A stretch of 64,000 nucleotides of DNA from Siphonodentalium dalli (Eukaryota > Mollusca > Scaphopoda > Gadilida > Siphonodentaliidae): NCBI GenBank assembly GCA_032622095.1, contig CP136064.1, positions 131,323,129 through 131,387,128 of the forward strand, written 5' to 3'. The notes beneath the pieces are model-generated. The model did not search any database. It had not been told where the DNA came from and saw only the letters and a program-made list of their open reading frames with translations. The translations under genes were made by a program, and so were the position numbers. The stretch's first letter is position 1; each line of letters begins with the position of its first letter. Of this stretch, positions 42,479 to 55,205 are shown in pieces.

Positions 42479-44802
42479 TTTTCTGAAATTTCGGACTATT
42501 TCGTCTATAAAAATACGATGAGCAACTGAAAATGTTTTTCAACATTCTGGAAGGGGTATATGTCCATGGTATATATGTTTAAAATTTCACGCTTAAACTA
42601 TGACAGATAACAAAGTTATAATTAGTTTTATAGGCCCACCATAAATCCCCTATAATAAACGCATGCGGCCGTAAGCACATGGCTTTGCTGTGGATACTTT
42701 CGTTCCCAGCATGCATCATTCTCGCTATCTGTAAAATGTCTATGAACAATGGCTGTGCCATGCACTCTTAGCTTTGATCCGCATTTAGAAGCATTCTGGT
42801 GTGGCGAATGAGAAACCTGCAGTAATTTATAAGCCGTAGTTCATTGTAATAATTTGAAGAATTACTTGTCTTAACGGAATTCTGAGGCGGTCCATTCATG
42901 TAACCAATATATTTTATATTATGATTTATATTTATGGCTAATAATATGATCTTGGTGGCGTTACCATTTCTGACTATGGTTTTCTTGTAAATATACTGTG
43001 GGAGGATATACACCTCGCAATCTCATTCCGCCGGAGCAAAATTCCGATTCCGAGCGGTGGAAGATCCGATTCCGCGAACGTTTTGCTCGATTTTCCACGA
43101 CGATGTTTACTAATTGGTGTACTAGTATATATATATATCGAGGGAGCAACTCATGTGATGACGCACTCAAATGATAGGATTTGTTTCTGAGGGTTTTACT
43201 CTTCACTTACTTATTCTTTATTACCGCCACAAAGTGGTGTACACTGGTGTACATATTTGTATAGACTCATGGTCGAATGGAGGAATGTATTCTTGGATAT
43301 TTTTTTTTGTACCTTACTCAATCGTACCAATAGAATCACGTATATGAGTCAATATCAATTTTGGTCAAAATTAATGTCCCCGGTGGATGATGAGTGCATA
43401 ATGCAACGTGCGGATCCCAACTATTGTTCCCAGTGTGCATCTCTATCACTGTCATAACATGCACACACAAATAAGCGCGATGTTCGGGTATATATGTATG
43501 TAATGGGCTCATTCATGGCCAGATTTGACCAAAATGGCCTGTCTCCAGGAACATTTTACAGGCTAAAATCGAAATTTCGATATTTTAACTACATGCCACC
43601 GAGAAAATCCTCTGGCATATCATTAGTTTAGTTCTTGATATAAACTACTGTCACATATACACCACCCAAGATTGAACTTAACTAAGTGAAAATTGCTCAG
43701 AAACTTTGTACCTCAGCATTTTGTCTCTCATGTAACGAAGTGCTATTTACTTGACATAATGACTTATCCCTGATATTTATAATCTCAGTATTTTGTTCTC
43801 CGTGATGCTGTGTACGTCACAATATCGGAAACGCATGTCGTCTGAATCAAAAAACAACTTGCGATAACACAATTATATAATAGGTAGGTTGACCCCATCG
43901 CGTACTTTTCAAAGTCGTCTTTTAAATAACGCATGTTTGCTCGCTATAACATATGTATAATTATATTTCAAATAAATGTTTCCGAAGCCACTGTGGTGTA
44001 TTTTATACTTCCCTATTTTCGCCATACTGGAGTGAGAACTCATTGAATGCCGTGACCAGAATGGTCTGTACTATCTCTATTGTAACGTTCTCTGCTGTAA
44101 CAGGCCAAAACGTTACAGGAGAGACCAATACTGTAACGAAAGGGGAAGGCTGCTGTTTACAGAGGCTGTTTGTGCGTGAACACACGCAACACCAAGCTGA
44201 AATATCTAGAGGGTGTAACTGGGGTCTTGTTCTTCTTTCAGATTACAAAATGTGTTTGATTTGGAAAATATTATCATTTACGTGCGTCGATGTTTTGAAT
44301 TTTCGTTACATGAAAGATATGTTTATGTTACATTAAAGATATTCTTATGTGGTAAGTCGATTTTGCATTTCATGTGATTGTTATGAAACCATGATAGCCG
44401 GGAGAACACATCAATTATAACGAGACTGTTACTTTGTATTAGTTATTCCTTCGGTTGCAACATGATTCCGTGTACGATCTAACTCAAATCGAGTGGCCGT
44501 TACAGTAAACACAACAATTGTTATCCAGAGGACATGCCTGTGGCATTTAATAATTTTTTCTCTTTTCTTTGCCGCGGAAATATATCACACGATATACATA
44601 ATATTTAATTGGTTATGTTTGTCTTTCAACTCGAACTATTTTTCTGGTTTGGATAATAGTAACCTTTCTAGTGTTAAATTTGGGGAATTAGTGTTACACG
44701 AGGGATATATGTATGTTATATTCAGGATATTGATACGTTGTGAGTTGATTATGCGTTAGGGGGACGTCTTTTAAACAATATGGCCATCCCAGATAGCATG
44801 AC
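42479..44802. other. Repeat-derived, non-coding DNA
   Basis: No gene is recognised. 'cttggtggcgttaccatttc' with the adjoining 'tgactatggttttcttg' (42953-42989) recurs exactly at 52267-52303. 'tttgtaccttactcaatcgt' with 'agaatcacgta' (43306-43343) recurs at 49073-49110. The frames at 43953-44336 and 42961-43206 show no known domain. A GC-richer patch at 43010-43100 is unexplained. Confidence 0.4.
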
Positions 44803-45416
44803 TACGTTGGGCCAACGTTGGCATAATGTCGGCACGGTTGGCATTAGGTTTGGTTGGGTTGACGTTGTTGGCCCTTGGTTGGCCCAACGTATTCCTCCCA
44901 ACCGTTGGAAATATAACGTTGGCCTAACGTTGTGCCAACGCGAACAAGCCAACGAATTATCTGCAGTAAATTGGTTGGGTTGGCCCAACGTATTCCTCCC
45001 AACCGTTGGAAATATAACGTTGGCCCCCAACGTTGAGCCATGGCGAACATGCCAACGGAATTATCTGCAGTTTAAATTGGTTGGTTTGGCGTGGTTGGCC
45101 TTTGGTTGGCCCAACGTATTCCTCAAAACCGTTGGAAATATAACGTTGGCTAACGTTGTGCCAACGCGAACATGCCAACGGAATTATCTGCAGTAAATTG
45201 GTTGGGTTGGTGTGGTTGGGCCTTGGTCCAACGTATTCCTCCCAACCGTTGAAAGTATAACGTTCGGCCAACGCCAACACGAAAATGGAATTTACTGTAC
45301 ACATCACATTGGTTGGGTTTACGTTGTTGGCCCTTGGTTGACCCCAATTAAGGTATTCCTCCCATGCAACAGTTGGAATTATAACGTTGGTCCAATGTTG
45401 GGTCAACGCTAACGGC
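44803..45416 (+). repeat. ACGTTGG minisatellite, about five units of 101-126 bp
   Basis: Units share CCAACGTATTCCTCCCAACC, GTTGGAAATATAACGTTGG, 'tgccaacgcgaacatgccaa' and 'cggaattatctgcagtaaat'. The core CCAACGTTGG is itself palindromic. Further copies of the short core occur at 45560-45615 and 46075-46275. Frames across it in both directions are products of the repeat. Confidence 0.85.
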
Positions 45417-45789
45417 CTCGTGGCAGTCCAATTACATATAGCGTACATACATGTGATATAAATCTCAACGATATGCCGATACTTTATGTTCCGTAAACAC
45501 ACGTACAATCATTGCTGAGTCAGCTGACACAATATATGCTACGATTTGTAATAAAATACGTTGGATGGTGTCGGTTGGTATATCGTTGGCCCAACGTAAT
45601 GCCAACGTAGATGACGTAGAAAGCTCTGACGTCAAACTCTACGCGCGTGCACACAACGGATCAGGCGTCTGCTTTTCTTATTGCGCACTTTGTTCTGGTT
45701 CTCGTTCAGTGTTGCTGCTGGTATTGATTTGAGCAAATAAAGGATTCAGTTTCTTTAATTTGGAATTCAAGGATTTGTTCGTTCTGTAG

Positions 45790-46689
45790 ATGCCGCGATC
45801 GGTCATCGAGTCGCTATCCGAGGTAGGTTTACGTGTGTGAGAAACTACTCTTTTGTGTAAAACTAATTATTTTTCCCAATATTTTTCTCGGAATCAAAAA
45901 GTTCGGAATGTTTGCACGGCGTACATATAAGTTATAGCGGAGAATACTTATTGACATGCATAGTAGTTTCTCACAAACTTGCATCAGATAGCGACATGGT
46001 GGCTGAAGGTGGTAACTGAATTATGAACGGATTATTGGATGCCACAAAAAAAATACAAAATTCCCCAAGGTTATGCCAACCAATTTAGTTTGAGTTCCCA
46101 ACGTTGTCCCTCCGTTGGGTCAACGTTATGCCGACCAAAGGGTTTCGTTTCCAACGTTGGGCCAACGTTATGCTAACCATGTGGTCTTGATATCAACGTT
46201 GGTCCAACGCTCTGTATATGTCGTCCAACGTTGGCCCAATGCGTTGACCCAATGAGCAAAATTACGTTGGCCCAAGTGGTTGTGGGTGGTGAGGAGATAT
46301 GTGAGGAGGTCGAGCAAGGTAGCGTGGTCAGTGAAAGTTGTGAGCAGAGTGGTGTGCGCGTCGATGTGACTGTTGTTGATGAGGACATAGTTGATGGAAG
46401 CTGGGTTGAACACGATTATTGCAAGAATTATGAGTCGAGCATGCACCAGGGTTCACATGCAGGTAGAGGTTGCCGCGGAAATACGGGGCGATCAGATATG
46501 TAAGAAGACGGTGGTTGAGCAAGGTGTTGCGTTAAATATTCTAAATGCTTTTGCTGGCTGAAAAAATGTAATGACATTTCTTGGAATAATTATGATGAAG
46601 TGATCTCGTTTTTTCCAGATCCCCAACTGATCGAGGGGTCTCATTCACATCTCGCTGTTGGGGAATGTGCGTGGGACTCGGCGATGAGT
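45790..46689 (+). other. Candidate spliced gene, weak evidence
   Basis: ATG 45790 begins MPRSVIESLSE and runs directly into a GTAGGT donor at 45823. A frame at about 46262-46499 (VVVGGEEICEEVEQGSVVSE and more acidic sequence) ends at a strong GTAAGA donor at 46500. A TTTTTTCCAG acceptor at 46618 follows after about 118 bp and leads to a stop at 46689. Against it: the first exon lies in an imperfect palindrome (45799-46008), the flanks are ACGTTGG repeats, and no family is recognised. It may be cargo or a domesticated fragment inside the minisatellite-rich element. Confidence 0.22.
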
Positions 46690-46759
46690 AAACAAACTGT
46701 TTTAAAGGTTATCATTACTTCACCTCACTAATATACTTTTTTTTATATGTGAATATAAT

Positions 46760-46811
46760 CACAGGTCCCCAGAACAAAAATTGTGGTAATTTTTTGTTCT
46801 GGGGACCTGTG
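46760..46811. mobile_element. Minimal palindromic MITE, 52 bp, with 8-bp target duplication
   Basis: CACAGGTCCCCAGAACAAAA and its complement form two 21-bp arms with 10 bp between. The direct repeat AATATAAT flanks it (46752-46759 and 46812-46819), the size expected for hAT-type insertion. The ends are related to the fold-back at 41145-41237. Confidence 0.8.
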
Positions 46812-46819
46812 AATATAAT

Positions 46820-48003
46820 GAAGGTGGAATGCATGCTTGTAATGATGAATTCGAGCAACGTGCACCGGGATAGCTTATCTAACACCAGGAACATGTACTT
46901 ATATTTATGAAACGCGGACATGCACTTGTTTTAATTTATCTCAACCGAGCACAAAGCTAAACGAGACAGGTATATACGAAAGGGATTCAAATATACAATG
47001 TGTGCTAATTTACATGTATCCGGAAAATCCCATAGCATATCCCTGTCGTACGTTACTCGAATCTATCACAATAGTTTAACCTACACACAATATTCTTTAT
47101 CCTTACATATTGTCCAGTACGCGGGCAGCTCTTCACCACATAGTAGTATTATATTTAAACACAAACGAATGTTAGTGTACGTTCATAAAATGTCATCTGA
47201 TAAAGCAAGGGATAGAGTGTTCACACGACTATAACCAATGTATATCGTGTAACGACAATTTATTTACTATAGCACAAGACACGATGGTATTCAGTTAACA
47301 ATATTCGTTATACCATATGTGTACTAAATGTGTAAAAAACAGTGGGGCATTTATTATGAAAAGAAATTCCACAAATTGAACCTCGTTTTATATAATAGCC
47401 TGTATATAAGCTATGCGCCTTTTTTTGTCAATCGTGTAATCTTTACTGTAACGCACATCATATATTGATATAGAAATACGCGTCAGAAAACATCATTAAG
47501 TATTTATTAATTGGGACATGAATTCTCGCGAGAATCGCCATAATATTGAAATTGCACTGATGCCAGTGCATGATTATGATACCTATATGTATACAAATGA
47601 CATTTCGCATATGACTGTGTCAGTTGTGTAACGTTGTGGTCCTTACTGTAACAAAGCCTATTCCTACATCGTATACCAAACGTCAGATATTCTGATTGTG
47701 TAGTTCGTCGCTGTATTTTCTTTATGAATAACAGGTTTTATCATCTTGTTACCATATTTCGTAACCCTGGATTTCGACATGGCTTTTATACAGAAATTTA
47801 TCAGATATTGTCCACCCGTAGCAAATATGTGTCTTTCGTGTTGCGCTGAAGTCCGTCGTGTAACACATATTATTTTTTCATCTATAAATGAAACGTTATA
47901 TGTTTCAATTCCAGTTTTGTTCAATATTTGATGGACAAGGAGTGTCCAATTCAATATTATGTTAGAAAGTGTGTGACATTTGATTATCTTGATTTAATAA
48001 AGT
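46820..48003. other. Non-coding DNA
   Basis: I see no gene, RNA or clear repeat. Several frames of 60-96 codons occur on both strands without recognisable features. Confidence 0.4.
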
Positions 48004-48007
48004 TTAA

Positions 48008-48476
48008 AGGTACTCAACCCGTAAAGAGGGTCCCCATCTCAACAGATTCCAACAACAACAATCCGATCGGAGGGTCCTATATTACTATTTCTTTGGCTTT
48101 GGGGGTAAAAAATATTTGATTCGAGTCGAGGAACCCATCAAACAAAGCTCAGAGTTATTAGATATTGATTTTTGAAATTTGTTATAAACTCGAGATGAGT
48201 ACTATTAACTGCCGTAATCTGCTCTGGATGTGTTCTCCAAATCTATTCAAACAGACAAGGATGGATAACTCTAAAATCAAGTGGTAATTTTAACGCAATT
48301 TTGATTGAGTTCTGGGCCAGATAGTATTCCCGATAATGAAAAATAATAGATTTCTAAAATCGATATCTAACAAATCTGAGCTTTGATGGGTGACTTCCTC
48401 GACTCGAATCAAATATTTTTGACCCCCGAAGCCATTGAAATAGTAAGTGAGGGGAGTTTTATCGGGTTGAGTACCT
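48008..48476 (+). mobile_element. TTAA-flanked MITE, copy 2 (469 bp)
   Basis: It has the same length (within one base), TIRs (AGGTACTCAACCCG and complement) and interior as 34794-35263, with TTAA at 48004-48007 and 48477-48480. The few differences between the two copies suggest both inserted fairly recently. Confidence 0.85.
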
Positions 48477-48480
48477 TTAA

Positions 48481-50814
48481 TGTTGTGTTGAAATTAAATT
48501 TTTCTGAGAAAAATGAGTTCCATTGTGGCCCCCAATGAAAACCAGCTATACAAAGGGTAAATGTTTTCTCGATCTATGCATTACCGGTCAATACTCAATT
48601 CGGATCAAAAAGTACTCCAATATCTCTATTCTGAAAAATGATATACCAGATGACAATACTGTTACAGAAGAGACATAATTTCCAGACATCCACCATTCAT
48701 AGCATCATAAAATCACAGTGGTGGATGTTTAAGCTCGAACATCAGTCGTTCTTCCAGTTCAATAGCTATATATCTCGAAATGACAACAACTTTCCCCATT
48801 ATATCGGAACTAAAAAAATGCCATGTGGCATATCTGTAATTTTGACCAAAATTGATATTGACTCATATGCTGAAATTGTAAAGTTAACGGCATCGGTGTA
48901 TAATACGTTTTTGAAAATATGATAAATCGTATCCATAGGGTCAGGACAGGCTGAAATTGTAAACTTAAAGTCACCGGTGTAATAATATGTTGTTGAAAAT
49001 ATAAATACTGTGATAGCCTGAAAATAATATATTACCCATTGGGAGCCCCTGGTGTATTTTTTGATATTTTTATTTGTACCTTACTCAATCGTACCGATAG
49101 AATCACGTAGATGCTTAAATTGCAAAGTTAACGCCACCGGTGTATGATACGTTTTTGAAAATGTGTTAAATTGTATCGATAGAGTCAGGACAGGCTGAAA
49201 TTGTTAACTTAAAGTCACTTGTTGTTGAAAATATAAATAATCTGATAGACTGAAAATAATGTGTAACCCATTGGGAACCCCTGGTTTAGTGAAGTGCATT
49301 GTGGGAAGTTTAATTGTGATTCTCCTCCATCTTTATTTTCTGGAATTATCACCAAGATTTCTCCACTCGATTCTCTTAAAATGTACCCTGATCGGTCAAA
49401 TTCTTTTGATAATTATATCTAAATACATCTTAGCTACTATTCGGATCTGCTGTCCCGGCCGAAAAGGGTTTAGTTTGACAAAAATGGCTATTGTCAATTT
49501 GACAAAAGCTTGTTTACAAACTACGTCTACTCGATGACCCGGCCGTCCACTCCACGCTGTAATTAGTGTAAATTTATTATCGAAAACAAATTCAATTTCT
49601 TCCATCTAAAACATAATTACGCGGTGAACTCTGTAATTTTAAGAATATAGTAGTATTACACACATACACACCAAGTTTCAGCTCAAAATTTGAAAAATGA
49701 CAGTTTTATAGACATAAATCGATTTTAATGGGAAATCCTATGTTAAATTTTATCATCGAAAAAAAAAAATCATTTCTTCGATCTAAGAAATAATTACGTG
49801 CTGTACCCTGTCATATTTGACCGGTTCTACCTGATAATTGTGTGACAGTACAGTCGCGTTACTTTATACGTCAACATTGGTCATTATCACTCGACAAATT
49901 TATTTCGGTCTATCGTATCAACCCCTATTTCCCCCACGTAGCCTGACTAAGTGTCTTTATCGCTCCACTAATTTGTATCGTTTCATCGGTATGAATTCCA
50001 TATCCAATTATCCACATATAACCAACTCAACCTCTAATCCCGGTCCAATTTATTTATTTCTTTCATCGGTATATAGTCATGTTACGTAATATTTTATCTT
50101 GTGATACTTGTACTTATATGTCTATGGTATTACTATAGTATACCGTATATATATATCAATTGCTATTCCTTTCTATATAATCCTGGTGCCAACTATAGAG
50201 ATAATTTCAGACCCCCCCCCCCAATTTTATATAATTGCTGCTTTAGTAGTCACGATGCATTACATGGCAGCATCGATCCACTAATTTATGTCAGTTCATC
50301 GGTACAAACCCCTTTTTTCTCCGAGTCCATATAACCAACCCAACATCTTATAGAACTCCATAAATGACTATTCTGGCACTATATAGAGATGACTAAGATT
50401 CTGACCCCCCCCCCCCCTATTTTATAGCCTTGTTGCAACAGTAGAGTTGATATGCATAATATGTCAACATTGGTCGTTATCGCTCTACAAATTTATATCG
50501 GTTCAACCATTAGTACCCTGTATCGCCCACCCCTCCCTCAATTTATTTTTTCATTTGTATTATAGTCTCGTCACATACACATGTTATCTTTTGTAACCTT
50601 TGCTTCAACGCGTCGAGATCCGCTGCAGACAATACAAAACTGACAACATTTTGAAATGTAAGCAGGCTTCAAACTCATCTTATCCAAGAAAAACTCTGGT
50701 TACACAAGAAATTTGTGTATAAGGTGTACGCACATTTGTTGCGTTAAAAACCAAAGGTCCCAAGTCAAGGTCCAAATCCCCAACACACTGATGTGAGGTT
50801 TAACTCCATCTACA
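48481..50814. repeat. Divergent tandem repeats, no gene
   Basis: Two units share 'aggacaggctgaaattgt', 'acttaaagtcac' and 'aacccattgggaacccctgg' at about 48940-49050 and 49186-49290. A pair near 49576 and 49755 shares 'atttcttccatctaa' and 'ataattacg'. Units near 49868, 49962, 50270 and 50465 share 'caacattggtcattatc' or 'ctccactaatttgtatcg'. C-runs are at 50211-50221 and 50405-50417. The frame at 49259-49537 is hydrophobic in part but not recognised. Confidence 0.5.
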
Positions 50815-51287
50815 TACAGTAATGTCCAAAGTAATTGATCACTTAATCACAGCAAAATTGTGTGTATTTTTTCATGATTCTAAATCCTGAAAAATTACCC
50901 ATAATTATGCTGTGGTTAAAGGGTCAATTACTTTGGGCATTACTGTAACCAATATAAGGATTTGAGGTTTAATGATAACTCAATCATCATACAGTAATGT
51001 TCAAAGCAATTGACCACTTAACCACAGCAGAATAATGGGTAATTTGAGGATTGTAAATGCTGAAAAAATACCCATAAATCTGCTGTGGTTAAGTGGTCAA
51101 TTACTTTGGGCATTACTGTAACCAATATAAGGATTTGAGGTTTAATGATAACTCAATCCTCATACAGTAATGTCCAAAGTAATTGACCACAGCAAAATTA
51201 TTGGTAAATTTTTAGGATTTTAAATCCTGAAAAATTACCCATAATTCTCCTGTGGTTAAGTGGTCAATTACTTTGGGCATTACTGTA
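50815..51287. mobile_element. Three tandem Tc1/mariner-like MITEs with shared 42-bp spacers
   Basis: Elements at 50815-50947, 50990-51120 and 51163-51287 each begin TACAGTAATGTCCAAAG, continue 'taattgaccacttaaccac' and end with the complement CTTTGGGCATTACTGTA. TACAGT ends with a TA target are typical of the IS630/Tc1/mariner group. The two spacers (50948-50989 and 51121-51162) are nearly identical, so the element plus spacer was tandemly duplicated. No transposase is present. Confidence 0.85.
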
Positions 51288-52430
51288 ACCAATACAAGGA
51301 TGTGAGGTTTAATGAGAACTCCATCCACATAACTAATAATTATGTGTGAAAATTAAAACAAAACAAAATAAATTCCATGATGGCGTCCAATATGGACTGC
51401 CTAATTCTGCTCCAAAACATGTATATTCAATATATGGATGTTTATTGGGGGAAACCGATTATTTCAATGATATTTTCATTAACTGGGATCCAAAACCCGA
51501 CTTACGGGAGCGTGCGACTGTATCTTAAGCATATGTGCATATTTAATGAGCCAACAATTGGAATCCCAACAGAGAAGATTGGCGTGGGTCCCTTGCGCGA
51601 TCTGTCCATCGAAAACTATTTAGACATCTCAAGACACGTAAGACCCAATAAGTTAATATACAGAATCTATTGCCTGAGTGACTAATATTTATATTTGTTA
51701 CAATGAGGTCAAATAGTTGCGAAGCCAGCACCACAATTCTTTCCCTCCATAGTAAATCTTAAAACAACTTCTAAAGAATTATTAATTCACCTTATATTTG
51801 GTATGAAGCGTCCTTGGTTAACTGGAGTTCAGATTTGTTAACATCACGTCACCAAGGTAATTACTTGCGAAGCCACAGCCATAACTATTTCCCTCCATAG
51901 TAATTCTCAAAACAACTTCTTAAGAACAATTGACCAGGTCAGTCGCGCAATTATTGGAAGAGCCACGGTCAATCATTTTTTTAAAACCAAATGTTACATT
52001 TAAATTAATGCTTTATTTAACCCAAACAAAAAAAAAAAATTTAGAAAATTAACTTTTACTACTTGCTAAATTTTATCTTTTAATTATTTCATTAAAATTT
52101 TAGTATTTACAGTATACTATGTCCAAGTCTTTATAATCTGTTGAGTGACCCCACAGTCGTTTACTTTGTTAGTAATAATTTGAAGGATTACTTGTTTAAA
52201 CGCAATTGTTATCAAAATATTTTATGTATTTTTTATAATTTCTATTTATATGTAATACTATAAATCTTGGTGGCGTTACCATTTCTGACTATGGTTTTCT
52301 TGGTCCCATATATAGCACGCTGAACTAAATTACAAGGGTCACTGGAGTTGATTTTGATGCAATGTTTTTTTAAATTTTCCTATAATATCTTGATGTACCA
52401 AACATATTAGTCCGGCCGCCAGGTCACGGA
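51288..52430. other. Non-coding DNA with a direct repeat
   Basis: Two copies about 150 bp apart (near 51700 and 51850) share 'ttgcgaagcca', 'ttccctccatagtaa' and 'caaaacaacttct'. The frame at 51377-51685 has no recognised domain. 52267-52303 repeats 42953-42989 exactly. Confidence 0.45.
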
Positions 52431-53017
52431 TGCGTGTTTTGGCGTATAAAGTTTTTTTCTCTGCGGATTTGATAAATTCAGGTATCCGACATCAAGATTT
52501 TATCGGCTGGCCATCTGTCAGCCTTGAGCAATTTTTTTTTAGCGCCCTAAAAAGTATACCCCCCCCCCCCCATTTTTTCCCAGACGTAAAACCAGATACT
52601 TGGAATTTGTTGCAAATTCACATGACTAATCTAGTAAAATGTATATATTTTCATGAAGCTAAGACATAATGACACTATTTTGGGCCAAAATTGGAACTCA
52701 CCACCCAAGATGGCCACCAAAATGGCCGCCGGAAGTTGAAAATATGACATTTTTTTCACAAATATCTTCTAGATCAGTTCATGCTGTTTGGAACTGGTTG
52801 AGTAATATGACTTTATTTTGTATTTTGTATATTAACTGACCATTGGAGCAATTAAATATGCAATTATTGGAGTCCTATCCACTTGTGATCCCTCAAAAAC
52901 TCGATTTTACAGAACGCGGTATAAAATTTCACAAAAAATCACAACAATATTCCAATTAAGTGAAACAAAAATTCTTACTTTGGCTCAAAATGGCTGCCAA
53001 AATGGTTTTTAATTTTT

Positions 53018-53155
53018 GATTGTGAAATATACTCAACAATCACCAACAGACTAGTGGTCTGTATCCCATGTTTGTTTTTAATTTTTTATTGTGAAATATA
53101 CTCAACAATCACCAACAGACTAGTGGTCTGTATCCCATGTTCCTACATTGCCCGG
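53018..53155 (+). repeat. Tandem doublet of the 'acagactagtggtctgta' repeat
   Basis: Two copies of about 60 bp lie in direct order, a third at 54218-54300, and an inverted one at 54928-54996. Each contains TTGATTGTGAAATATACTCA and the palindromic CAGACTAGTGGTCTG. It is a building block of the large inverted-repeat structure. Confidence 0.75.
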
Positions 53156-55087
53156 TAGTGTGTATAAATGAAATCCTTTTCTATCTACTGTCTGACACAG
53201 CAGAACCCCAATGCTGGTCGGCACCGACAATAAAATGGCCATATCGCTTTGAGCTCGTATATAGGGCAAATATTCAAACGAGCAGAACATGTATAACCAT
53301 AAGTGTTATCATGGGTCCATTTATTGTTTCGTCAGATATGTTTAATGACCTTCGTCTCATCAGGGATGCAGGTCAATCGGGTCTGTATACACTGTAGGGG
53401 AAGTGTACGCGTGAGTGCGAGTGCATTCGAACATGCTGCCTCATGCTATTCAGGTGAGGAAGGCCCGATGCTTCAACACTAGCTCGACTTTAACGTCACA
53501 GAAGAATAGTGCATGCAGCCTTGATGCACATTGTGCCTGTATATGTAACAAGGATGTGGTTCAATTATAGACCTTGTGTGGCAGACAGCTTGGTATAGAT
53601 GTGCAGGTGTACATGTTTGATACCCATGTAAATAAACCACGGTTGGCTAAGTCTGCGTTAAACCGTAATCTCTGGTAGCCAGAATTAATTCTGGGGAGAC
53701 ATATGCGATATAGGCACCAGGGTATTATGTAAGGGAATCAAACAACCAATTAATACCGCATTGATGTGCTGGATCTCAAAAATATGCCAACAGCCAGACA
53801 TAGGAAAATTCCTATGATTGATGCGCATTTGATGGCACGGCTGTGATATCGGCATAGATGTGCCATGGCAGTCAAGATGTCCCATGATCAAGCTTGTTTG
53901 ATTGTAGCGACATTTGGTATCAATTACCGTGTTAGGTCACCCTCGATCGACGCCATATGTGTAGGCGCAATCTAATCGCATAGCGCTCGGCATCGGACAG
54001 TGCCCTGCTGTGACAAAGGAGTACACCCGAATCTGTTTGATAAATGTCTGGACACCCATAAAGTGGATTATCGGCTGTGTCAATATCCATGATTATTGTG
54101 CAAGGAAACTGTGCTCAAAAACGTAGTCTTGCAATATACCAATTCTGTTTATCTTAGACGTTGGTGTGAGGTGAGGCCCAAGCCCAGAACCATAATCTCA
54201 TCATTAGATAGAGGGTGGTAGGAGTTTTTAATTTTTGATTGTGAAATATACTCAACAATCACCAACAGACTAGTGGTCTGTATCCCATGTTCCTACATTG
54301 CCCGGATGGTCATATTTTAAATTGAGCATATGTTTCGATTCACTTTTTCACTATAGTATACTAGCGATAACGCGGAATCTCATCAGGAAACGCGTGATAA
54401 TTTAGATCGGCATAGTATGCCTATTTTAAATGTAGTTGGCCTGATTTGTCTAGGCCTGAAGCACCCAATATTTTTGGGCATGCACGATATGTGCCAATTT
54501 TATAATTCGGCATATGATATGCCACTTTAATGAGTATTCTGAGCTCGGAATTTATAGATTCCATCGTGCTGCTTATTTCATTAGAGCAGTCGGTCGTATC
54601 ACACCCAAGTTTTGCACTTTGAGTCAAATGAGTTAGTAATGTGACAGTCATAGTTAAACCAGCATAGTTTATGCCTATTTGTTGCATTTTAGATGCCGAA
54701 ATTGTTATGTATTTGCATATTATATGCAACCTAGAATGGCTTGACCTGTCTTTACAACAGCGCTTTACTAGGGCTGACACATTGAGTGATGAGATTCCGC
54801 GTTATCGCTAGTATACTATAGTGAAAAAGTGAATCGAAACATATGCTCAATTTAAAATATGACCATCCGGTTTTGTTGCATTTTAGATGCAGAAATTGTT
54901 ATGTATTTGAATATTATATGCAACCTAGAACATGGGATACAGACCACTAGTCTGTTGGTGATTGTTGAGTATATTTCACAATCAAAAATTAAAAACCGAA
55001 CCGCAATTAGCATCATGCAGAGAGACCGTCCTAAGGAGATTGCATACAAAAAAGTATTGAAATCGGTTCATAGTTGTTCGAGTTATG

Positions 55088-55205
55088 AGGTCGGACGGAC
55101 GGATGGCTCGACGGACGGATGGACAAACGGACAGAGAAAGCATGACGGACGGACGGACGCAGTCAATCCAGTATACCCCCCATTTTCTTCGAAAGTGGGG
55201 GTATA
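55088..55205 (+). repeat. GGAC-rich tail with terminal hairpin
   Basis: Repeated GGACGGAC and GACGGACGGAC are followed by the hairpin TATACCCCCCATTTTC with its partner GAAAGTGGGGGTATA (55172-55205). The design matches the 3' ends at 18990-19068 and 59080-59151, although the hairpin sequence differs. Confidence 0.7.

Noticed and set aside
43953..44336. 127-codon plus-strand frame
   Set aside because: Mixed Cys and hydrophobic residues without a family pattern, no upstream signals, and short internal repeats (GTAACG words).
44749..45508. Frames of 93-183 codons on both strands in the ACGTTGG region
   Set aside because: Produced by tandem units that lack stops in several frames.
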